Shown here piece by piece: positions 1-5,664 of a stretch of 12,135 nucleotides of DNA. The stretch is from Bacteroidota bacterium. Its GTDB lineage: Bacteria > Bacteroidota > Bacteroidia > B-17B0 > Aurantibacillaceae. The stretch covers positions 1 through 12,135 of the forward strand of contig CANJJP010000013.1 in the NCBI GenBank assembly GCA_947474485.1, written 5' to 3'. How positions within the stretch are numbered: position 1 is the first letter of the stretch; the number at the start of each line of letters is the position of its first letter. The position numbers and the translations under genes are program-made. The notes under the pieces were generated by a model. It was given only the letters and a program-made list of their open reading frames with translations, did not search any database and was not told where the DNA came from.

Positions 1-24
1 ATTTTAGATCATAAAAGTACAAAA

Positions 25-55
25 TTTGTTGAGTGCAATAACAATAGTACCTTTG
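25..55 (+). promoter_or_regulatory. Bacteroidota-type promoter of the hemJ-like gene
   Basis: A -33 box TTTG (25-28) and a -7 box TACCTTTG (48-55, matching TAnnTTTG) are separated by 19 bases. This is the known primary sigma consensus of Bacteroidota. Transcription would begin near 62, leaving a leader of about 13 bases before the ATG at 75. The same 19-base spacing recurs at two other promoters in the window. Confidence 0.7.
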
Positions 56-74
56 TATCTCTAATATTCTCATT

Positions 75-680
75 ATGACCATCGATCACGTAAAAGCACT
101 TCATATTATTTTTGTAGTAACCTGGTTTGCAGGTTTGTTCTACATTGTACGTTTATTCATTTACCAAACCGAGGCAAATAAAAAAGACGAACCTGAAAGA
201 GGGATTTTGGTAAATCAATTTAAAATAATGCAAAAGCGTTTGTGGTATGGTATTTCTTGGCCTTCTGCGATACTTGCCACTGTATTTGGTTTATGGATGA
301 TTGGAATGAATTTTAGTTTTTACATTTCTCAACCTTGGATGCTTTTAAAACTAGTATTTGTTGGTGGTTTGTGGTTGTACCAAATACAATGTCATGTAAT
401 GTTTTCTCAACTTAAAAAATCAATCTACAAACATTCATCCATTAAACTTCGCCTTTGGAACGAAATTGCAACTTTGTTTTTGTTTGCTATTGTATTTTTA
501 GTTGTTCTTAAATCTTCAGGAAGCCTTGTTTGGGCTATGTTGGGATTATTTGCACTAACGGCAGTTATTTTCTTAGCTGTTTTTATTTACAAAAAACAAC
601 GTGATAAAGCTGAAAGAGAAAAAATTCAGGAAGAGCAGCATCCTAATAGTGGCAATAATTCTTCCGATTTATCCAAATAA
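75..680 (+). CDS. hemJ: HemJ/CopD-family membrane protein (putative protoporphyrinogen oxidase)
   Basis: A 201-residue integral membrane protein that follows the HemJ family (COG1981) pattern closely. It has the N-terminal motif KALHIIFVVTWFAGLFY (residues 7-23, with the conserved His10), then RLFIYQ (26-31), KRLW (54-57), LKL (91-93), and the NE..TLFL helix near 129-135 ending in a conserved Lys (146). HemJ oxidises protoporphyrinogen IX to protoporphyrin IX in heme synthesis and is itself a heme-binding inner-membrane protein. Four family helices are visible, plus a fifth (about 150-172) followed by a charged, Ser/Asn-rich cytoplasmic tail. Usual family members are about 140-150 residues and lack this extension. 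At 102-103 there is YQ where homologues I remember have YH. The gene has its own promoter and stands alone, not in a heme operon. The family is fairly certain; the enzymatic role is inferred. Confidence 0.8.
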   Translation: MTIDHVKALHIIFVVTWFAGLFYIVRLFIYQTEANKKDEPERGILVNQFKIMQKRLWYGISWPSAILATVFGLWMIGMNFSFYISQPWMLLKLVFVGGLWLYQIQCHVMFSQLKKSIYKHSSIKLRLWNEIATLFLFAIVFLVVLKSSGSLVWAMLGLFALTAVIFLAVFIYKKQRDKAEREKIQEEQHPNSGNNSSDLSK

Positions 681-731
681 GTCCTATTTATTTGACTTTT
701 TGTCGAATCTTTTGGCATTTTCCCTCTAATA

Positions 732-762
732 TTTGTAAGTTTACTATAATTAAATAGCTTTG
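732..762 (+). promoter_or_regulatory. Bacteroidota-type promoter of the ABC ATPase gene
   Basis: A -33 box TTTG (732-735), a 19-base spacer and a -7 box TAGCTTTG (755-762) lie 29 bases ahead of the ATG at 792. The match to TTTG-N19-TAnnTTTG is complete. It indicates that the ATPase gene is transcribed independently of the preceding hemJ-like gene. No clear terminator hairpin was seen in the 111-base gap (681-791). Confidence 0.7.
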
Positions 763-791
763 TAAGGCTTATATATTTTTACATTTTTGCT

Positions 792-2609
792 ATGCAAAAC
801 AAGGAGATTCTTTTAGAGGTTAAAAATTTAGTAACCGAGTTTAAAACAGAAAGTGAATCTGTTAAAGCAGTAAATAACGTTTCGTTTACTTTACATAAAG
901 GTGAAACAATTGGTATTGTGGGCGAATCAGGTTCGGGAAAATCCGTTACCTCTCTTTCGGTAATGAAATTAATTCCAAATCCTCCAGGAAGAATATCGGC
1001 GGGTGAAATTATTTATCACTCACGTAACGCAGGCCCAATCGACCTTGTTAAAGCTACAAACAAAGAAATGAGAGCATATCGTGGCAACGAAATCGCTATG
1101 ATTTTTCAAGAGCCCATGACTTCTCTTAATCCTGTATACACTTGTGGCTATCAGGTAATGGAGGCAATTATACTACATCAAAAGTTAAATAAAAAAGAGG
1201 CGCGCGCAAAAGCACTTGAGCTTTTCAAAAAAGTGCAATTACCTCGCCCCGAAGAAATTTTAGATACATACCCCCATCAAATATCTGGTGGTCAAAAGCA
1301 ACGTGTTATGATTGCTATGGCCATGAGTTGCAATCCAAGCATATTAATTGCCGATGAACCTACAACTGCATTGGACGTTACTGTACAAAAAACAATTTTG
1401 GATTTGATGTTGGAGTTGCAACGCGAAAACGATATGGGAATCATGTTTATTACACATGATTTAGGTGTTATTGCTGAGCTTGCCGATAAAGTAATTGTAA
1501 TGTACAAAGGTAAAATTGTTGAGCAAGGTTCGGTAATGGATATTTTTACAAACCCTCAACATCCTTATACTAAAGGCCTTTTAGCTTGTCGCCCACCATT
1601 AGGAAAACGTTTACACTTTTTACCTACCGTAAATAATTTCATGGAAATTAATGCAGATGGTGAAATTATTGAGAAAGAACAATCCATTGAAAACGTTTTA
1701 AAATCAGCAGTTGTAACGGTTGAGGAAAGAAAAAAACAACACGCGGATTTATATAGCAGAAATAAAATATTGGAAGTAAGCAACATCAAAACATATTTCC
1801 CTGTAAATAAATCGATGTTTGGTAAAGCAAAAAGTTTTGTAAAAGCAGTTGACGATGTTTCCTTTGATGTGTATGAAGGTGAAACCCTTGGCCTAGTAGG
1901 CGAATCAGGTTGTGGTAAAACAACCTTGGGAAGAACCATTTTACGTTTAATTGAACCAACAGGCGGTATCATTAAATTTCGCGGACAGGATATTACCAAC
2001 TTAAACGATACTGATTTACGTAATTTGCGTAAAGACATTCAAATTATTTTTCAAGATCCTTATTCATCATTAAACCCACGTATCACCATTGGCGAAGCTA
2101 TTTTAGAGCCAATGAAAGTACATGGCATTTTAAAAAATGATGCGGAGCGAAAAGAAAAAGTAATGCAATTATTAGCACGTATTGGTTTAACCGAAAATCA
2201 ATTTTATCGTTACCCACACGAGTTTTCGGGTGGACAACGCCAACGTATTTGTATTGCACGTGCACTTGCTTTGCAACCTAAATTTATTATTTGTGACGAG
2301 TCGGTTTCTGCATTAGACGTGTCGATACAAGCTTCTGTTTTAAATTTATTAAACGAATTAAAAACGGAATTTAAGTTTACTTACATATTTATTTCTCACG
2401 ATTTATCGGTTGTGAAATTCATGAGCGATCGTATGATTGTTATGAATAAAGGTAAAATTGAAGAAATGGGTGATGCAGATGAAATTTGCAATAACCCACA
2501 AACCGATTACACCCGAAAATTAATCAACTCAATTCCTAAAGGATTAGTTGATGATATTAAAGGAAGTATTGAACGCAAAAAACAATACAAAATGGCAGGT
2601 GTTGCCTAA
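792..2609 (+). CDS. Fused two-domain peptide/nickel-type ABC transporter ATPase (DppD-DppF/YejF-like)
   Basis: A 605-residue protein with two complete ABC ATPase domains in tandem. Domain 1 has Walker A GESGSGKS (44-51), Q-loop Gln106, signature ISGGQ (164-168), Walker B ILIADEP (184-190) and switch His222. It is followed by the HPYTKGLL segment typical of the OppD/DppD C-terminal extension (257-264). Domain 2 has Walker A GESGCGKT (370-377), Gln421, FSGGQ (478-482), Walker B FIICDES (498-504) and His536. The catalytic glutamates are present in both; the usual Pro after the second is Ser504. Such fusions (GsiA, YejF) power import of peptides, glutathione or similar solutes through two separate permeases and a binding protein. 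None of those partners is in this window, so the substrate cannot be named. The start at 792 fits the promoter just upstream. The downstream IPExxxVDY gene begins 7 bases after the stop and is likely co-transcribed. Confidence 0.93.
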   Translation: MQNKEILLEVKNLVTEFKTESESVKAVNNVSFTLHKGETIGIVGESGSGKSVTSLSVMKLIPNPPGRISAGEIIYHSRNAGPIDLVKATNKEMRAYRGNEIAMIFQEPMTSLNPVYTCGYQVMEAIILHQKLNKKEARAKALELFKKVQLPRPEEILDTYPHQISGGQKQRVMIAMAMSCNPSILIADEPTTALDVTVQKTILDLMLELQRENDMGIMFITHDLGVIAELADKVIVMYKGKIVEQGSVMDIFTNPQHPYTKGLLACRPPLGKRLHFLPTVNNFMEINADGEIIEKEQSIENVLKSAVVTVEERKKQHADLYSRNKILEVSNIKTYFPVNKSMFGKAKSFVKAVDDVSFDVYEGETLGLVGESGCGKTTLGRTILRLIEPTGGIIKFRGQDITNLNDTDLRNLRKDIQIIFQDPYSSLNPRITIGEAILEPMKVHGILKNDAERKEKVMQLLARIGLTENQFYRYPHEFSGGQRQRICIARALALQPKFIICDESVSALDVSIQASVLNLLNELKTEFKFTYIFISHDLSVVKFMSDRMIVMNKGKIEEMGDADEICNNPQTDYTRKLINSIPKGLVDDIKGSIERKKQYKMAGVA

Positions 2610-2616
2610 ACCTAGC

Positions 2617-3120
2617 ATGGCAAAGCCAATAGTACTTAATATTGATTATGATTACGACTTTATGTTGTTTGCAATTAAAGCGCATGAAGCGGATTATAAA
2701 TTTTGCCAAAAACTTAACAAGCAATTATTTCTTAACCTCGAAAGAGAAGAAGCACTTGAATTAAAAAACAAAAACCAAAACGATAATTTATTGTTTTCTT
2801 TTTACGCGTATGTAACAGAGGAAGAACAAATAGAATACAATTTGTTAGGTAATAAAAGTTTTAATCAGGTACTAAGCAACAAAGCTGTTACAAGTAATCA
2901 AGGTGATTTATTTGGAGGCGATGAGCCAGAAATTTCTGGACAAAAAGGTTATCTCATTCCAGAACTTAGTAGCTATGATTACCTAATGATAGTGCGTATT
3001 TCATACGACCCACAGGAGGCCTACGCGATAGAAAATCAATTAAAAGAAATTGATTCTGTTTTAAAAGTACAGTTCGTTGAAGTGGCAGATTTAGCTTCGA
3101 AGAATAATTTGATTTTTTAA
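2617..3120 (+). CDS. IPExxxVDY family protein
   Basis: A 167-residue protein reading MAKPIVLNIDYDYDF at its start. The frame is open upstream to an ATG at 2548, but that start would overlap the ABC ATPase gene by 62 bases. The ATG at 2617 gives a normal 7-base gap and a family-like N-terminus, so I chose it. The signature IPELSSYDY lies in the C-terminal half and matches the IPExxxVDY naming motif with Tyr in place of Val. The family is small, soluble, found in Bacteroidota and of unknown function. No signal peptide, membrane segment or catalytic motif is visible. It is probably co-transcribed with the ATPase gene, but nothing in the sequence ties it to transport. Its stop lies just ahead of a long palindrome separating it from the convergent ybaB. 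Confidence 0.8.
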   Translation: MAKPIVLNIDYDYDFMLFAIKAHEADYKFCQKLNKQLFLNLEREEALELKNKNQNDNLLFSFYAYVTEEEQIEYNLLGNKSFNQVLSNKAVTSNQGDLFGGDEPEISGQKGYLIPELSSYDYLMIVRISYDPQEAYAIENQLKEIDSVLKVQFVEVADLASKNNLIF

Positions 3121-3142
3121 TTTAATAAATCTTAGAGTTTCT

Positions 3143-3247
3143 AAAATTCAATTTTTCTAGGCGGACAAAATTTTAAAACCGCAGTTTACTTTACTTTAGT
3201 AAATGAGGATTTTAAAATTGCAGGCCAACGACGAAAAATTGGATTTT
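3143..3247. repeat. Nested imperfect palindrome between convergent genes
   Basis: Three nested arm pairs form one long interrupted hairpin of about 105 bases. The outer pair is 3143-3157 with 3233-3247 (15 bases, one mismatch). The middle pair is AATTTTAAAACC (3169-3180) with GGATTTTAAAATT (3207-3219), one bulge. The inner pair is TTTACT (3185-3190) with AGTAAA (3198-3203). It fills the gap between the IPExxxVDY gene (+) and ybaB (-). It could terminate both transcripts. It could also be a dispersed palindromic repeat, since its length and layered build exceed a normal intrinsic terminator. Confidence 0.7.
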
Positions 3248-3257
3248 TAAAGCTCGA

Positions 3258-3569
3258 TTAGAATAGGCCGCCAGGAATCATTCCCATTGCAATCTTCTTC
3301 ATCTCACCTTCATTAATTTCGTTTGCCTCTTCAATTGCTTTGTTAGTTGCAACAATTAAAGCAGATTCAAACTCATTCATTGGAAGGTTCTTTATTCTTT
3401 CTGATACTGCAATTGTTTTAATCTTACGATTTCCGTTAATGCGTATTTTAATTTCGCCGTTTAAGCTCTCCACATCCATTTCGATTGTTTCCAACTTCGC
3501 TTTCGTTTCTTCCATCTTTTGCTTAGCCTCTTTCAGCTTGCCCATCATATCACCAATTTTTCCAAACAT
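3258..3569 (-). CDS. ybaB: YbaB/EbfC family nucleoid-associated protein
   Basis: A 103-residue protein starting MFGKIGDMMGKLKEAKQKM, with the typical Met/Lys-rich, coiled-coil first helix of YbaB/EbfC. A beta-sheet core follows (GEIKIRINGNRKIKTIAV), then a C-terminal helix (NKAIEEANEINEGEMKKI) and a Gly/Met-rich end (MGMIPGGLF). The family forms dimers with a tweezer-like shape that bind DNA, often at GTnAC-type sites, and are counted as nucleoid proteins. The frame continues upstream to an ATG at 3596, but that would add nine atypical residues and begin inside the likely promoter. The start at 3569 is therefore preferred. The gene is usually next to dnaX or recR in other phyla; here it stands alone between two palindromic elements. 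Confidence 0.9.
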   Translation of the reverse strand: MFGKIGDMMGKLKEAKQKMEETKAKLETIEMDVESLNGEIKIRINGNRKIKTIAVSERIKNLPMNEFESALIVATNKAIEEANEINEGEMKKIAMGMIPGGLF

Positions 3570-3585
3570 CTGTTTAATTTTTATA

Positions 3586-3593
3586 CAAAAATA
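3586..3593 (-). promoter_or_regulatory. Putative -7 box of ybaB
   Basis: The minus strand reads TATTTTTG here, a full match to TAnnTTTG, 16 bases ahead of the preferred ATG at 3569. No convincing TTTG is visible at the expected -33 position, so the match rests on the -7 box alone. Confidence 0.45.
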
Positions 3594-3694
3594 CAATTAT
3601 TCATTAAGCGAGGAGAAAACTTTGTGATAAATTTAGATTTAGAATCAAGACAGCAAGAATCATGAGGTAAGACTCATCCTACTAAACGAAATAT

Positions 3695-3806
3695 CTCAGT
3701 GAACCTTAGTGAACTTTGTGTCTTAGTGGTGAACATTTAAATAATGATTAGTAGTCAATTTTACCACTAAGGCACTAAGAACACTTAGAAGCACTAAGGT
3801 TTTTCA
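3695..3806. repeat. Palindromic element built from CACTAAG/CTTAGTG words
   Basis: The left arm (3695-3733) contains CTTAGTG twice, along with CTCAGTG. The right arm (3761-3806) carries the reverse complement CACTAAG words three times, with variants. The outer ends pair as CCTTAGTG with CACTAAGG, and the inner ends as CTTAGTGGT with ACCACTAAG. About 27 AT-rich bases lie between the arms. There is no reading frame of note and no transposase. It occupies most of the 3597-3851 gap, so it looks like a dispersed non-coding repeat inserted between divergent genes rather than a terminator. Confidence 0.65.
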
Positions 3807-3824
3807 CTTTTCAATACATATTCC

Positions 3825-3832
3825 TATCTTTA
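3825..3832 (+). promoter_or_regulatory. Weak candidate -7 box of the EVE-tsaE-GSCFA operon
   Basis: TATCTTTA is one base off TAnnTTTG and sits 19 bases ahead of the ATG at 3852. There is no good TTTG at -33. It is offered because an operon start is expected here and nothing better is visible. Confidence 0.3.
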
Positions 3833-3851
3833 AACCATCAAATCTACTACA

Positions 3852-4259
3852 ATGAACTATTGGCTAATAAAATCAGAACCATTTAAATATAGTTGGGATC
3901 AGTTTACAAAGGATAAAAAAACGTGTTGGGATGGCGTAAGAAATTACGCAGCGCGCAACAATTTGAAAGCAATGAAAAAAGGTGATTTGGCATTGTTTTA
4001 TCATAGCAATGAAGGTCTTTGTATTGTTGGTATTGCCAAAGTAGTTAAAGAACATTACCAAGATCCAACAACCGAAGAAACAGCTTGGGTATCGGTTGAT
4101 TTTGCTCCTTACAAAGCATTAAAAAAACCAGTTACTTTAGCGGATATTAAAGCAGATAAATTTCTTCAAAACATGCAATTGGTAAAGCTTTCACGTTTAT
4201 CGGTTGGTGTTGTAACACCAGAAGAGTTTGATAAAATACTTTTATTAGGAGGAATGTAA
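3852..4259 (+). CDS. EVE domain-containing protein (PUA-like modified-base reader)
   Basis: A 135-residue protein that is one EVE domain from end to end. It opens with MNYWLIKSEP, followed by WDGVRNYAARNNL (26-38), the KGDLALFYHSN strand and turn (43-53), VGIAKVV, WVSVDF, and LSRLSVGVV near the end. These match THYN1-type EVE proteins. The fold is related to PUA and YTH domains and forms an aromatic cage that binds modified nucleotides such as 5-methylcytosine in DNA. Solitary bacterial EVE proteins have no proven pathway; a role in tRNA or RNA modification has also been proposed. It is the first gene of an operon with tsaE, whose start lies 3 bases after its stop. That pairing with a tRNA-modification gene suggests, but does not show, an RNA link. 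Family assignment is secure. Confidence 0.92.
   Translation: MNYWLIKSEPFKYSWDQFTKDKKTCWDGVRNYAARNNLKAMKKGDLALFYHSNEGLCIVGIAKVVKEHYQDPTTEETAWVSVDFAPYKALKKPVTLADIKADKFLQNMQLVKLSRLSVGVVTPEEFDKILLLGGM
4247..4253 (+). promoter_or_regulatory. Strong Shine-Dalgarno deciding the GTG start of tsaE
   Basis: AGGAGGA lies inside the last codons of the EVE gene, with 9 bases between it and the GTG at 4263. Bacteroidota genes seldom use Shine-Dalgarno pairing, and no other start in this window has one this strong. It supports GTG as the real start and suggests translational coupling. Confidence 0.5.
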
Positions 4260-4262
4260 TCC

Positions 4263-4673
4263 GTGTTTAAACTCGAAGTAAATACATTAGAAGAACTGCC
4301 TGCTGCTACAAGTAAATTTATTTCTGCATTTAATGGCAAAAAGATTTTTTTGTTTGATGCACAAATGGGCGCTGGCAAAACAACTTTTATAAAAGAACTA
4401 TGTCGCGCACTTGGTGTAATGGATAACATGAGCAGTCCCACCTACTCCATTGTAAACGAATACACTGGGGCAATTGATATTATTTATCATTTTGATTTAT
4501 ACCGAGTAAAAAGTTTAAATGAATGCCTTGATATTGGCATGGAAGAATATTTATATAGCGGCAACTATTGTTTTATAGAATGGCCGGAAATAGCTAATTC
4601 ATTGTATCCTGAGGATGCTGTAAAAGTTAGCATTCGCATTGAAAATGAAAAACGAATAATTGAAGCGCAATGA
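4263..4673 (+). CDS. tsaE: tRNA threonylcarbamoyladenosine biosynthesis ATPase TsaE
   Basis: A 136-residue P-loop protein. TsaE works with TsaB and TsaD, and with TsaC, to place the t6A modification on ANN-decoding tRNAs; its ATPase resets the TsaBD complex. Visible motifs are the P-loop DAQMGAGKTT (32-41), SSPTY (57-61), HFDLYR (76-81) and IEWPE (105-109), all in family order. Length is normal (about 135-160). The first P-loop position, normally Gly, is Ala33; Gly36, Gly38, Lys39 and Thr40 are intact. Translation begins at GTG, supported by the Shine-Dalgarno just upstream. The gene lies 3 bases after the EVE gene and overlaps the GSCFA gene by 4 bases (ATGA), so the three should be co-transcribed and coupled. 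tsaB and tsaD are not in the window. Confidence 0.93.
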   Translation: MFKLEVNTLEELPAATSKFISAFNGKKIFLFDAQMGAGKTTFIKELCRALGVMDNMSSPTYSIVNEYTGAIDIIYHFDLYRVKSLNECLDIGMEEYLYSGNYCFIEWPEIANSLYPEDAVKVSIRIENEKRIIEAQ

Positions 4674-5614
4674 ATTTTAAATTAAATTTCGATATAAAAT
4701 CTCCTGCTCGAAAAATTAATTATTCGGATAAATTATTTTTTATTGGCTCTTGTTTTTCGGAAAATATTGCCGAACAGTTTGATAAACATTTGTTTTCTGT
4801 TGTTTCCAATCCACATGGTATTTTATTTAATCCAACAAGTATTACAAATGCATTGCAAGACGTTATCAATAAAATAGAATATTCTGAACAAGATATTTTC
4901 TTTGAACAAGGCTTATGGCGTTCATTTCAGCATCATGGTCAGTTTTCGAACGCAGATAAAAATGTTTGTTTAAAGCAAATAAATTCAAGTATTAATAAAG
5001 CTCATGAACAATTAAAAAAGTCTGAATATTTATTTATCACACTAGGTTCTGCTTTTGCATATAAACACATTCAGCAACAACAAATTGTTGCTAATTGCCA
5101 CAAAATAGCGGCAAAGGAATTTGAGAAAGTTTTAATAAGTAAAGAAGACATAACAAGCTCTTACAAGAAATTAATTGCTGAATTAAAAACATTCAACCCA
5201 ACTATTAAAATTGTTTTTACGGTTAGCCCAGTGAGATACATACGTGATGGTTTGGTTGAAAATAATCAGAGCAAAGCAATTTTACTACAATCCAGTCATG
5301 AGTTAATCGCTACAAATGAAAATTGCTTTTATTTTCCATCCTATGAAATTGTAATTGATGAATTACGCGATTACCGTTTCTTTAAAGAAGACATGGTTCA
5401 TCCTAACGAACTTGCCGTAAAATACATTTGGGAACGCATACAACAATCGTGGATTGACGCTACGAGCCTTGAATTTATTAATGAAGCGGGGCAGTATAAA
5501 AGGCTGCTTGAGCATAGAGTTTTAAATGAAAGGGAGCGGGGCAAGCATGATGAAAATGTAGAAGTTGCAAAAATTAGCTTACTAAAAAATTATCCTGATA
5601 TTAATATTCTATAA
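4670..5614 (+). CDS. GSCFA domain-containing protein (SGNH hydrolase-like)
   Basis: A 314-residue protein carrying the family's naming motif as IGSCFSE (25-31), with the candidate nucleophile Ser27. Other conserved blocks are NPHG (47-50), TLGSAFAY (124-131), SPVRY (186-190), YFPSYE (221-226) and DMVHPN (241-246). The DxxHP block matches the Asp/His pair of SGNH-type esterases and hydrolases. The GSCFA family is common in Bacteroidota and of unknown substrate. No signal peptide is visible, so the protein is probably cytoplasmic. The C-terminal 40 residues are charged and less conserved in character. Its start overlaps the tsaE stop by 4 bases, and it is the last gene of the operon, ending just before a strong hairpin. 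Hydrolase activity is inference from motifs. Confidence 0.88.
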   Translation: MNFKLNFDIKSPARKINYSDKLFFIGSCFSENIAEQFDKHLFSVVSNPHGILFNPTSITNALQDVINKIEYSEQDIFFEQGLWRSFQHHGQFSNADKNVCLKQINSSINKAHEQLKKSEYLFITLGSAFAYKHIQQQQIVANCHKIAAKEFEKVLISKEDITSSYKKLIAELKTFNPTIKIVFTVSPVRYIRDGLVENNQSKAILLQSSHELIATNENCFYFPSYEIVIDELRDYRFFKEDMVHPNELAVKYIWERIQQSWIDATSLEFINEAGQYKRLLEHRVLNERERGKHDENVEVAKISLLKNYPDINIL

Positions 5615-5650
5615 AACACAAGAGGCAGCCAATCAGCTGCCTCTTGTGTT
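5615..5650. terminator. Perfect 15-bp hairpin, bidirectional terminator
   Basis: AACACAAGAGGCAGC (5615-5629) pairs without mismatch to GCTGCCTCTTGTGTT (5636-5650) around a 6-base loop. It begins on the base after the GSCFA stop codon and ends 14 bases before the TPR gene's stop. On the minus strand the stem runs into a short T tract (GTGTTTTATAG); on the plus strand the tail is less T-rich. A shared terminator for the convergent pair is the simplest reading. Confidence 0.85.
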
Positions 5651-5664
5651 GGTATCTTAACTCT

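Noticed and set aside
1565..2038. 157-residue antisense frame inside the ABC ATPase gene
   Set aside because: It lies wholly opposite a well-conserved coding region, has no recognisable motif and no promoter. It is a by-product of codon use in the real gene.
2548..2616. Upstream start for the IPExxxVDY gene at 2548
   Set aside because: It would overlap the ABC ATPase gene by 62 bases and add 23 residues unlike the family. The ATG at 2617 gives the expected N-terminus.
3570..3596. Longer ybaB start at 3596
   Set aside because: It adds nine atypical residues and begins within the probable -7 box. The MFGKIGDMM start at 3569 matches the family.
3143..3806. Insertion sequence or MITE with flanking duplications
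   Set aside because: The two palindromic elements are unlike each other, no transposase or clear target duplication is visible, and ybaB between them is intact. I keep them as repeats only.
4166..4441. 91-residue antisense frame across the EVE/tsaE junction
   Set aside because: It is opposite two conserved genes and shows no family features.
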